A DNA stretch of 5,512 bases from Calditrichota bacterium (GTDB lineage: Bacteria; Calditrichota; Calditrichia; RBG-13-44-9; J075). A program made the position numbers and the translations under genes. Positions 1 to 5,512 of the stretch are shown here, piece after piece (the first letter of the stretch is position 1; the number at the start of each line of letters is the position of its first letter). A model generated the notes under the pieces. The model saw only the letters and a list, made by a program, of their open reading frames with translations. It was not told where the DNA came from and searched no databases. The stretch covers positions 1 through 5,512 of the forward strand of contig RFIL01000244.1 of the NCBI GenBank assembly GCA_003695285.1, read 5' to 3'.

Positions 1-546
1 GCTGCCGGGTATATTACTTATCAACAGTATATGTTTGAGAAAAATACTCGACCGGTGAAGGTAAAAGAAATTACCATTTCCGATCTGATAGAAAATTATC
101 AACAACAGGATAGTGCGCTTACCCCCAAATTGGAAGAAAATACCGTTGTCGAAAGTCAGCAACCCCCTCAGGTGTTTGTCAATTTAAAAGCGGTCCAGCG
201 CACCTGGATCCGGGAAATACGAGATAAGAAAGACACCACCGAATATATCATGACTCCCGGATTAACCCGGGAAATTAAGGCGGTAGAATCTGTGCAGTTT
301 CTCCTCGGACGTGCAGATGGAGTGCTTATCTGGTTAAATGGCGACAGCCTGGGTTTGATGGGGGAAGCCAATCAGGTAGTAACCAATCTTTTATTGGGAA
401 AAGAGGGGATTATCACCCGGCGGTTGAAAACGGTGGAACCAAAACCAGCCCCTCCGGATACCTCCGCTGCAGATACAACGGAAACAATGGTCTCAACCAC
501 GGAAACAACACTTGATTCATTGGATCAGGAGAATCTTCGCGAATAA
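1..546 (+). CDS. RodZ-like protein, C-terminal part (DUF4115-type domain), 5' end outside window
   Basis: The frame is open from base 1 to the TAA at 544-546, giving 181 visible residues. The ATG at 31 is probably internal, since the frame continues upstream as AAGYITYQQY, which looks like the end of a membrane helix. A polar linker follows (about residues 15-55), then a domain at about 57-140 resembling the periplasmic beta domain of RodZ-type proteins (DUF4115). It shows the family pattern of a Trp-containing first strand (RTWIREI), a 'TPG' turn before a strand, an 'LGRADGVLIWLNG' stretch and a final strand. The last 35 or so residues are rich in Pro, Thr, Glu and Asp and look disordered. 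In known RodZ proteins a cytoplasmic helix-turn-helix domain binds MreB and a single helix crosses the inner membrane. Those parts would lie upstream and are not visible, so RodZ function itself is inferred. The next gene begins 82 bases downstream. Confidence 0.72.
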   Translation, partial: AAGYITYQQYMFEKNTRPVKVKEITISDLIENYQQQDSALTPKLEENTVVESQQPPQVFVNLKAVQRTWIREIRDKKDTTEYIMTPGLTREIKAVESVQFLLGRADGVLIWLNGDSLGLMGEANQVVTNLLLGKEGIITRRLKTVEPKPAPPDTSAADTTETMVSTTETTLDSLDQENLRE

Positions 547-628
547 GTGTTTCTGTTTACACCGCGTTTGGAGAGATTCAGTAGTGCTGTGCAGTTTATA
601 CCACAATTTATCTTCGGTTTAATCAAAA

Positions 629-1111
629 ATGAATTCTCAACTCAGCTCACGAGCCAGAATAGTTCAGGAATATTTATCTCAACGGGGATTCCCGTTTGAG
701 GTACAGGAACTGTCCACCTCTACCCGAACGGCACAGGAGGCTGCGGATAGTATTGGTTGTCGTGTTGGTCAAATAGCAAAATCACTGATTTTTAAAGATG
801 CCAATACTGACAAGGCGGTACTGATCATTGCCTCGGGTGCCAATCGGGTCAATCTGGCTAAAGTGGAACACACCGCCGGATTGAAACTGGAAAAGGCGGA
901 TGGAAAATTTGTCAAAGAAAAAGTTGGTTTTCCCATCGGAGGAGTACCCCCGGTAGCTCATAAAGAACCTCTCCAGACCTTTCTGGATCAGGAACTTCAA
1001 CAGTATGATGTTATCTGGGCAGCTGCAGGAACTCCCTTTGCCGTCTTTAAATTAACCCCCGGGGACCTGGAGGAGCTGACTGGCGGATGCTGGATAAATC
1101 TGGCGGAATAG
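629..1111 (+). CDS. YbaK/EbsC-family aminoacyl-tRNA deacylase (trans-editing protein)
   Basis: This 160-residue protein has the usual length of a single free-standing YbaK/ProX domain. Family members hydrolyse mischarged aminoacyl-tRNAs, for example Cys- or Ala-tRNA(Pro), in the cytoplasm. Visible landmarks are an N-terminal helix (ARIVQEYLSQRG), the 'TAQEAADSIGC' helix at 34-44, the conserved lysine in 'QIAKSLIFK' (K51, equivalent to the lysine needed for editing in YbaK), 'SGANRVNLAKV' at 69-79, and the signature G100-F-P-I-G-G-V-P-P-V-A-H111. The form with GGVPPV-H is typical of the COG2606 branch rather than E. coli YbaK proper, so the exact tRNA substrate cannot be stated. The ATG at 629 is the only Met in the protein and has no recognisable Shine-Dalgarno sequence before it. 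The gene could be read from its own promoter or with the RodZ-like gene; I see no convincing promoter in the 82-base gap. Confidence 0.9.
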   Translation: MNSQLSSRARIVQEYLSQRGFPFEVQELSTSTRTAQEAADSIGCRVGQIAKSLIFKDANTDKAVLIIASGANRVNLAKVEHTAGLKLEKADGKFVKEKVGFPIGGVPPVAHKEPLQTFLDQELQQYDVIWAAAGTPFAVFKLTPGDLEELTGGCWINLAE

Positions 1112-1113
1112 TT

Positions 1114-1141
1114 GATAATATTTATCTTTGATCATTATAGA
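1114..1141 (+). promoter_or_regulatory. Possible promoter/operator: AT-rich inverted repeats before the thioredoxin-like gene
   Basis: Directly after the YbaK-family stop codon the sequence becomes AT-rich. A TTGATA hexamer at 1112-1117 is followed after 18 bases by TATAGA at 1136-1141, a fair but imperfect sigma70-like pair. The first half overlaps a small inverted repeat, GATAA-TAT-TTATC (1114-1126), and a TGATCA palindrome sits at 1129-1134. The arrangement could be a promoter with an operator for the lipoprotein/ggt pair. The -10 match lacks the final T, so this remains tentative. Confidence 0.3.
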
Positions 1142-1168
1142 TGCATTTCAAAAGGAAAGGAATTTAAT

Positions 1169-1702
1169 ATGGCTCGAAATATGAGTATCCTTTTGTGGAA
1201 GGGAATTCTTTTCCTTCTGATGTTGGGTTTCCTTACCGCCTGCGCCTCTGGTAAGAAAGCGACGAAAAAACTGATTGAGGTGGAAGGGGAAAAGATGCTG
1301 GTCGGGGAATTGACCTACTCCGAAATTCTGGAAGAATTTCAGGAGTGGAGAGATGCCGATGCACTGGCAACGATACCTTCGGGTGTAGTGGAGCGATTGA
1401 AAAAAATTACCACTCCGGTAGAAATACAATGCTTTCTGGGTACCTGGTGTTCGGATTCCAAACAGGGGGTACCACCCATGGTGAAAGCACTTCAACAAGC
1501 CCAAAATAAAAACATTCACCTGACCCTCTATGGGGTGGACAGGCAAAAAGATGATCCGCTACATCTGGGACCACAACATCAAATTGAGCGTGTGCCTACT
1601 TTTATCATTTATCAGAATGGAGAAGAAATTGCTCGACTGGAAGAGTATCCCATGAATGCTACTTTTGCCGAGGATTTGTTGGATATTTTGAACATTAAAT
1701 AA
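1169..1702 (+). CDS. Thioredoxin-fold lipoprotein with CxxS active site
   Basis: The protein has 177 residues from the ATG at 1169, chosen because AGGAAAGG (1153-1160) lies 8 bases before it and because it places a signal peptide at the N-terminus. A longer version from the TTG at 1112 is open but has no such site. A short basic start and a hydrophobic stretch (about 6-22) lead to the lipobox L22-T-A-C25, so C25 should be lipidated. The +2 residue is Ala, which in E. coli-type sorting means outer membrane. Residues 35-75 form a charged helical region. The thioredoxin-like domain runs from about 83: strand VEIQCFLG, then W93-C94-S-D-S97, a helix, strand IHLTLYGVD, and the cis-proline loop V142-P143-T. 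The second active-site cysteine is replaced by Ser. Similar 'GTWC(G/S)DS' proteins occur in Bacteroidota-like lineages, by my recollection of the family. Disulfide reductase, monothiol or structural roles are all possible. It lies 50 bases before ggt. Confidence 0.85.
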   Translation: MARNMSILLWKGILFLLMLGFLTACASGKKATKKLIEVEGEKMLVGELTYSEILEEFQEWRDADALATIPSGVVERLKKITTPVEIQCFLGTWCSDSKQGVPPMVKALQQAQNKNIHLTLYGVDRQKDDPLHLGPQHQIERVPTFIIYQNGEEIARLEEYPMNATFAEDLLDILNIK

Positions 1703-1737
1703 TCCAGTTGACTAAAAAGCCACTTATATCTTTATCT

Positions 1738-1743
1738 GGAGAT
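1738..1743 (+). promoter_or_regulatory. Ribosome binding site fixing the ggt start
   Basis: GGAGAT lies 9 bases before the ATG at 1753. It supports that codon over the in-frame TTG at 1708, which would add 15 polar residues ahead of the signal peptide and has no comparable site close upstream. Confidence 0.6.
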
Positions 1744-1752
1744 GATCCCGCT

Positions 1753-3486
1753 ATGAGCATTGACGATCGAAATACCACCCTCTTTCGATTTTTCTCAACA
1801 AAATTTGTATGGCTCTCTATCCTTGCTCTTTTCCTGTTGGGTTGCAGAGAAGAGGTCTCAAAAGTCATAGAGGTACCCCATGCCGGGGTCGCATGTGCTG
1901 AACCCCTGGCTGGTAAAGTAGGCTTGGAGGTGCTGCAACAGGGAGGAAATGCCATCGATGCGCTGGTGGCTACTGCATTCAGTATGGCCGTTACGTATCC
2001 ACGCGCGGGAAATATCGGAGGGGGCGGATTTCTGGTTTTGCGGACGAAGGATGGAACCGTGCAGACGCTGGATTTTCGAGAAACCGCTCCGCTGGCGGCA
2101 ACCTATGACATGTACTGGGATGAGAATGGAAAAGCTATCAAGGAAAAAAGTCTGGAGGGGCCGCTGGCCTGTGGTATTCCGGGAACCGTCAGGGGATTGT
2201 ATAAAGCCCATCAAATGTATGGGAGTTTACCCTGGGAAAAATTATTGCAACCGGCGATTACTTTTGCCAGGGATGGTTTTCCAGTGTATCCAAAGCTCCA
2301 TCGGTTGCTGAAATCACACCAATCGAAGTTTAAGAAATTCCCGGAGGCTTATCGAATTTTTTATCCTCAGAAAAAAGCCCCGGAAATCGGGGATATATTG
2401 AAGCAACCGGATCTGGCCAGAACTCTGGAGTTAATTGCCAAGCAGGGAGATTCGGCATTTTACGAGGGAGAGATTGCCAAAAAAATAGTGGCATCGGTGC
2501 AAAAACATGGCGGGATCTTCCAAAAGGATGATTTCACCCGCTATACCGCCAAAGAACGGGAACCCATCATCATCCCCTATCGTGGATACACCATCTACTC
2601 CATGCCCCCTCCCTCATCCGGTGGAAGGGTGTTACAGGGTATCCTCAATACCTTGAACCTCTTTGATCTGCAACATTCTGTGCCTTATCACAGTGCTGAT
2701 TATCTGGCGTTGATTTCCGAAATTGAAAAGCATTGGTATGCCCTGCGAAATGTTTACCTGGGGGATCCCGATTTTGTGGAAATCCCCGATTCCCTTTTCG
2801 CCTCCCCTCAAAAAAGCAAGGAGGTGGCTTCTGCGATTAATGTTCAATCACCCTTTCCGGCGACCGAGCTGCCGGAATATCAATTGTTGACCAGCGCGAT
2901 GAAAGAGCGACCTCAAACCACCCATATTTCTATTCTCGATTCACAGGGAAATGCTGTGGCCATGACTTATACGCTCAACGGAAATTTCGGAAGCCATTTT
3001 GTGGCAGAGGGAACCGGTATCCTTCTCAATAATGAAATGGATGATTTTTCCACTCGTCCGGGAAGCCCCAACATGTTCGGGCTGGTCCAGGGGTGGGCGA
3101 ATGCCATTGAACCGGGAAAACGAATGCTCAGTTCAATGACACCCACCATCGTAGAAAAGGAAGGCAAACTGGTGGGGATCCTGGGTACTCCGGGTGGTTC
3201 AACGATCATCACTTCTGTGCTACAGATACTTCTGAACAAAATTGATTATCAGATGTCCCTGGAGGAAGCATTGAACTCAGGTCGCTTCCACCATCAATGG
3301 TTGCCTGACAGCATTGTCTATGAAAAGGATAAAGTCCCGAATTCCTCCCTCCAGGAGCTTCGGAACCGGGGATTTGGGTTGAAACCGGTTGGAAGTATCG
3401 GAGATATTCAGGCAATCTGGAGGAGCCCTCGAGGGTGGGAAGTGGGATGTGACCCGCGCGGCACCGGAATTCCGTATGGTTTTTAA
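1753..3486 (+). CDS. ggt: Gamma-glutamyltransferase precursor (lipoprotein-type signal)
   Basis: This full-length 577-residue GGT precursor is an N-terminal-nucleophile enzyme that cleaves itself and then hydrolyses or transfers the gamma-glutamyl group of glutathione and related compounds. A hydrophobic segment (about 18-29) ends in L28-L-G-C31, so it is predicted to be a lipoprotein, whereas E. coli GGT is a soluble periplasmic enzyme. Family motifs appear in order: AGNIGGGGF, the substrate-carboxylate-binding Arg in DFRETAP (R109), PPPSSGG, then the autoprocessing site T389-T-H391. T389 should become the N-terminal nucleophile of the small subunit. Beyond it lie LLNNEMDDFS with D431 (E. 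coli D433) and E428 in the E. coli Q430 position, LSSM (S460-S461), the oxyanion-site PGG (G481-G482) and GRFHHQWLPD. The segment before LSSM keeps the length of the E. coli lid loop. No processing or catalytic residue appears lost. It probably shares a transcript with the thioredoxin-like gene. Confidence 0.96.
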   Translation: MSIDDRNTTLFRFFSTKFVWLSILALFLLGCREEVSKVIEVPHAGVACAEPLAGKVGLEVLQQGGNAIDALVATAFSMAVTYPRAGNIGGGGFLVLRTKDGTVQTLDFRETAPLAATYDMYWDENGKAIKEKSLEGPLACGIPGTVRGLYKAHQMYGSLPWEKLLQPAITFARDGFPVYPKLHRLLKSHQSKFKKFPEAYRIFYPQKKAPEIGDILKQPDLARTLELIAKQGDSAFYEGEIAKKIVASVQKHGGIFQKDDFTRYTAKEREPIIIPYRGYTIYSMPPPSSGGRVLQGILNTLNLFDLQHSVPYHSADYLALISEIEKHWYALRNVYLGDPDFVEIPDSLFASPQKSKEVASAINVQSPFPATELPEYQLLTSAMKERPQTTHISILDSQGNAVAMTYTLNGNFGSHFVAEGTGILLNNEMDDFSTRPGSPNMFGLVQGWANAIEPGKRMLSSMTPTIVEKEGKLVGILGTPGGSTIITSVLQILLNKIDYQMSLEEALNSGRFHHQWLPDSIVYEKDKVPNSSLQELRNRGFGLKPVGSIGDIQAIWRSPRGWEVGCDPRGTGIPYGF

Positions 3487-3516
3487 AGGGGGAGTGGGGA
3501 TGATGGATTGACCAGG

Positions 3517-3547
3517 GTTACTACCAGAGTGTATGTTTAGTTACTAA
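3517..3547 (+). repeat. Short direct repeat and palindrome in the ggt/hldA-operon gap
   Basis: GTTACTA occurs at 3517-3523 and again at 3540-3546, starts 23 bases apart. The second copy lies within the palindrome TTAGT-T-ACTAA (3537-3547). Spacing of about two helical turns would suit a dimeric regulator, but heptamers in AT-rich gaps arise by chance, so function is unproven. Confidence 0.25.
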
Positions 3548-3572
3548 CGATGATGTTAAGGGTCACTATTTT

Positions 3573-3611
3573 TGAAACCAGGGAAAAATCCTATTTTTCC
3601 TTAAGGTTTCA
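3573..3611 (+). terminator. Strong hairpin downstream of ggt, possible terminator
   Basis: An outer stem of TGAAACC (3573-3579) pairs with GGTTTCA (3605-3611). An inner stem of GGAAAAAT (3582-3589) pairs perfectly with ATTTTTCC (3593-3600) around a three-base CCT loop. A small internal loop (AG opposite TTAA) separates them. It lies 86 bases after the ggt stop and about 50 before the next gene, the right place to separate two transcripts. No T-run follows the outer stem, so it is not a textbook intrinsic terminator, although the 3' arm of the inner stem carries five Ts. It could instead be a 3'-end-stabilising structure or part of a 5' leader. Confidence 0.4.
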
Positions 3612-3662
3612 GGCGGAATTTGAGTATATTCGGCATTGTTACAGAAACTCAGAGAGAAAAAC

Positions 3663-3956
3663 ATGAAACCGAAATCAGAGGAGAAGGGAAAATCAATGGT
3701 TGAAATGTATTATAAACGAATTGTTAGATTTGTGGAATATTACATTTTTTTCTGCTTTGTATTAATCACCGTTATTCCATTGCTGGAATATAGCTGGGTT
3801 CAGCCCTTTACCCGTTTTATTTATTTCACTGGTTTTCCTTTGTTGCTTTTATTGTTGATTGTCAGTCTGGTCCGGGATCCCTTGATTGAGTTTTTAAAAC
3901 GGAAGTACGAAACCTCCGAACAGCCTGCCCGTGAAAAAACAACGAGGAAGAAATAG
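3663..3956 (+). CDS. Small two-helix membrane protein of unknown function, coupled to heptose kinase
   Basis: I do not recognise this 97-residue protein. A charged N-terminus (about 1-25) leads to two hydrophobic segments, about 26-43 (YYIFFCFVLITVIPLLEY) and about 52-70 (FIYFTGFPLLLLLLIVSLV), joined by a short WVQPFTR loop. A basic C-terminal tail (KRKYE, then EKTTRKK) follows. Positive charge on both flanks predicts a hairpin with both ends in the cytoplasm. The start is uncertain. The ATG at 3663 has only a weak GAGAG six bases before it. The in-frame ATG at 3696 has AAGGG seven bases before it and would give 86 residues, keeping both helices. The stop TAG ends at 3956 and the kinase ATG begins at 3957, so the two are surely co-transcribed and probably translationally coupled. 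Context suggests an envelope or LPS-linked role, but nothing in the sequence shows an activity. A membrane tether or chaperone is possible. Confidence 0.7.
   Translation: MKPKSEEKGKSMVEMYYKRIVRFVEYYIFFCFVLITVIPLLEYSWVQPFTRFIYFTGFPLLLLLLIVSLVRDPLIEFLKRKYETSEQPAREKTTRKK
3944..3949 (+). promoter_or_regulatory. Ribosome binding site for heptose kinase inside the upstream gene
   Basis: GAGGAA lies 7 bases before the ATG at 3957, within the last codons of the small membrane protein gene. It fixes the kinase start and fits translational coupling. Confidence 0.6.
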
Positions 3957-4973
3957 ATGGACTCCCTCTCGGAAAAGAGACTGGACGAAATCATCCGTCA
4001 CAGTGAGGGGAAACGAATCCTTATCGTTGGGGATCTCATGATTGATCGTTATCTGTGGGGAAATGTCACTCGCATCTCCCCCGAGGCCCCGGTTCCCATC
4101 ATCAACATCGAAGATGAGGAAATCCGTTTTGGCGGTGCAGCCAACGTGGCGAATAATATTATTGGTCTGAATGCCGAACCGATACTGGTCGGGACTGTGG
4201 GAGCAGATTATTGGGGAGAGGTGTTCCGAAATATGCTTCGGGAGAAGAATCTGGTAGCCGATGGGTTGATCCAGGATGAACGACGTCCCACCACCATCAA
4301 AACACGTATCATTGGAAATAATCAACATATTGCACGGGTGGACAGGGAAAGAATAGTGCCTATCGAAACCCGAACGGAGAAACGGATTCTTGACTTTGTA
4401 AAATCCATTATCTCCGAAGTAGATGCCATTATCCTGGAGGATTATAATAAAGGGGTGCTCATACCCTCTTTAGTTGCTGAGATTATTCGCCTTGGGAATG
4501 AAAATAATCTGGTGATTACGGTGGATCCCAAATTTGAAAACTTTTTGAGCTATCAGAAGGTAACGCTCTTTAAACCGAACAAAAAAGAAACAGAAGAAGC
4601 TTTAGCCACCCGTTTGGGCACAGAGGAAGAGATTCGTCTGGCAGGTAAACTTCTCCTGCAGAAACTGGAAGCGAAATCGGTATTAATTACTCTTGGAGAA
4701 AAGGGGATGGCTTTGTTTCAGGATGATGGAGAAGTCTTTTTTACCGGCACCCGTGCCCGGAAAGTGGCAGATGTATCCGGAGCCGGAGATACAGTCATAG
4801 CTACGGTCACTTATGCATTATGTGGCGGTGCCAGCTTTAAGGAAGCAATTTTCATTGCCAATTTTGCGGCTGGTGTCGTGTGTGGCGAAGTTGGGGTGGT
4901 TCCTATTCAAATCGAGCGGTTAAAGGAGACCATCAATCGAGGTACGGTGCTGGGAGATGTGGTCATGGATTAG
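3957..4973 (+). CDS. rfaE1: D-glycero-beta-D-manno-heptose-7-phosphate kinase (HldE N-domain type)
   Basis: This 338-residue cytoplasmic PfkB/ribokinase-family kinase is predicted to phosphorylate D-glycero-D-manno-heptose 7-phosphate at C1, an early step toward ADP-heptose for the LPS inner core. Landmarks are VGDLMIDRYLWG (D30 in the sugar-binding loop), the heptose-kinase-like 'RISPEAPVPI', G59-G-A-A-N-V-A at the substrate site, VDPK (189-192), KPNKKE containing the NxxE metal motif (N208-E211), TLGEKGM, and the anion-hole/catalytic signature D272-V-S-G-A-G-D278-T with D278 as general base. 'RISPEAPVP' and 'VDPK..F' separate it from ribokinase and fructokinase. It ends about where the kinase half of E. 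coli HldE ends, so the cytidylyltransferase/adenylyltransferase half (RfaE2/HldC) must be a separate gene; none is in this window. It follows the small membrane gene with no gap. Confidence 0.93.
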   Translation: MDSLSEKRLDEIIRHSEGKRILIVGDLMIDRYLWGNVTRISPEAPVPIINIEDEEIRFGGAANVANNIIGLNAEPILVGTVGADYWGEVFRNMLREKNLVADGLIQDERRPTTIKTRIIGNNQHIARVDRERIVPIETRTEKRILDFVKSIISEVDAIILEDYNKGVLIPSLVAEIIRLGNENNLVITVDPKFENFLSYQKVTLFKPNKKETEEALATRLGTEEEIRLAGKLLLQKLEAKSVLITLGEKGMALFQDDGEVFFTGTRARKVADVSGAGDTVIATVTYALCGGASFKEAIFIANFAAGVVCGEVGVVPIQIERLKETINRGTVLGDVVMD

Positions 4974-4978
4974 GGGAG

Positions 4979-5007
4979 AGCATCCACCCCTCTCAATGCT
5001 TTTATTT
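4979..5007 (+). terminator. Possible weak terminator between convergent genes
   Basis: AGCAT (4979-4983) can pair with ATGCT (4996-5000), and TTTATTT follows at 5001-5007. An alternative GAGAG/CTCTC stem (4976-4980 with 4990-4994) would compete. The stems are only five base pairs with 9-12 base loops, so this is a weak candidate for ending the kinase transcript. It overlaps the end of the convergent methyltransferase gene. Confidence 0.25.
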
Positions 5008-5512
5008 CTCTTCTTTTAACTTCCTTTCCATTTGTTCAATATAATGTTCATAGGCCTGAATGATTTTGTGCATCAGGTTAACATCGCGCACCTCCGGGTT
5101 GGCTCGCGCAAAGAAACGACGAAATCTCATCATGAAATGATCCCAGTTATCCCGGGGCTTAAAATTTACCCGCTGTAAACTCTCTTGAAGATGCCGAAAC
5201 AGGTTTTCCATTTCCTCATAACCGGCTAATCGCCAGTGAAATTGTTTTTCCTCTCCATAGGAACTCTTAAACAATTCATAGCTGTATAACATGACTGCCT
5301 GAGCTAAATTTAAAGAGGGATGCTTTGTAGCAGCCGGGATGGTAGAGATGGCATGACAACACCGGATTTCTTCATTGGTCAGGCCGGAATCTTCCCTCCC
5401 AAAAACAATGGCCACGCGGTGTTCCTGAGTTATGGGAATCAATTTTTTCCCCAGCTCTTCGGGGGTATAGAAGGGGAAATGGTAACTGCGAGTTCTCTGT
5501 GTGGTGGTGACC
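5002..5512 (-). CDS. trmJ: TrmJ-like tRNA 2'-O-methyltransferase (SPOUT/TrmH family), N-terminus outside window
   Basis: The reverse-strand frame is open from the window end (5511) to the TAA at 5004-5002, giving 169 visible residues. The TTG at 5442 is internal, because the reading continues upstream as VTTTQRTRSYHFPFYTPEELG, which matches the region before motif 2 in TrmJ. SPOUT motif 2 is V36-F-G-R-E-D-S-G-L-T-N-E-E48 and motif 3 is P65-S-L-N-L-A-Q-A-V73, which together form part of the knotted S-adenosylmethionine site. A C-terminal helical extension (about 95-165, with NLFRHLQ, FMMRFRRFFARANPE and DVNLMHKII) matches the TrmJ dimer/tRNA-binding tail, favouring TrmJ (methylation of nucleotide 32 in the tRNA anticodon loop) over other TrmH-like enzymes. 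Roughly the first 80 residues, including motif 1, are missing. It is convergent with the heptose kinase, with stops 28 bases apart. Exact substrate is inferred. Confidence 0.88.
   Translation of the reverse strand, partial: VTTTQRTRSYHFPFYTPEELGKKLIPITQEHRVAIVFGREDSGLTNEEIRCCHAISTIPAATKHPSLNLAQAVMLYSYELFKSSYGEEKQFHWRLAGYEEMENLFRHLQESLQRVNFKPRDNWDHFMMRFRRFFARANPEVRDVNLMHKIIQAYEHYIEQMERKLKEEK

Noticed and set aside
31..546. Complete 171-residue protein starting at the ATG at 31
   Set aside because: The frame is open to base 1 with protein-like sequence upstream that resembles a membrane-helix end, and no ribosome site precedes 31. It is better read as a fragment of a longer gene.
1112..1168. 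TTG start at 1112 for the thioredoxin-like lipoprotein
   Set aside because: It would put 19 residues ahead of the signal peptide. The ATG at 1169 has a clear AGGAAAGG site and gives a proper lipoprotein signal.
1708..1736. Promoter TTGACT-17-TTTATC just before ggt
   Set aside because: Transcription would begin about 1743, on top of the GGAGAT ribosome site, leaving it unusable. The -10 match is also poor.
1858..2311. Open frames on both strands inside ggt
   Set aside because: They overlap a gene with full family motifs, have Arg/Cys/Trp- or Ser/His-rich compositions typical of shadow frames, and show no recognisable domain or ribosome site.
3619..3630. Promoter with -10 TATATT (3625-3630) for the kinase operon
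   Set aside because: The hexamer is attractive and well placed, but no -35-like sequence exists 15-19 bases upstream. The preceding TTTGAG abuts it directly, so I could not support a call.
3894..4328. Reverse-strand 144-codon frame opposite the heptose kinase
   Set aside because: It is a shadow of the strongly supported kinase gene and has no family resemblance.
5002..5442. Complete short methyltransferase starting at TTG 5442
   Set aside because: The reading frame continues to the window edge with sequence matching the TrmJ family upstream of motif 2, so the gene is only cut by the window.
1..5512. CRISPR array, insertion sequence, tRNA or rRNA, or a novel defence-type system
   Set aside because: I found no regularly spaced repeats, transposase-like protein, terminal inverted repeats, cloverleaf-like sequence or rRNA segments. 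Coding density is high with housekeeping-type genes.

Overview
This window reads as ordinary chromosome of a Gram-negative (two-membrane) bacterium. The case rests on a heptose-7-phosphate kinase gene (LPS inner core), two predicted type II (lipoprotein) signal peptides, and a RodZ-like cell-shape protein fragment. Standalone heptose kinase, sparse Shine-Dalgarno use at one start and moderate base composition would suit an uncultured FCB/Calditrichota/Marinimicrobia-type lineage better than an enterobacterium. That placement is inference, because no marker gene in the window settles it.

Layout: (1) 1-546 (+), the C-terminal part of a RodZ-like protein (DUF4115-type domain), cut by the window start. 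(2) 629-1111 (+), a YbaK/EbsC-family aminoacyl-tRNA editing protein. (3) 1169-1702 (+), a thioredoxin-fold lipoprotein with a CxxS active site. (4) 1753-3486 (+), a complete gamma-glutamyltransferase precursor with a predicted lipoprotein signal. (5) 3487-3662, a 176-base gap with a strong hairpin and short repeats. (6) 3663-3956 (+), a small two-helix membrane protein. (7) 3957-4973 (+), a D-glycero-beta-D-manno-heptose-7-phosphate kinase that starts on the base after the previous stop codon. (8) 5002-5512 (-), the C-terminal two-thirds of a TrmJ-like tRNA 2'-O-methyltransferase, convergent with the kinase and cut by the window end.

Two groupings may be functional. The thioredoxin-like lipoprotein and the GGT are 50 bases apart on the same strand, and both are predicted to be lipid-anchored in the envelope, so a shared role in extracytoplasmic thiol/glutathione chemistry is possible. 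The small membrane protein and the heptose kinase are almost certainly co-translated, tying the unknown protein to envelope or LPS synthesis by context only. I see no mobile element, CRISPR array, tRNA, rRNA or clearly new system. The points most worth a second look are the CxxS lipoprotein next to a lipoprotein-type GGT, the unknown protein coupled to the heptose kinase, and the hairpin at 3573-3611.
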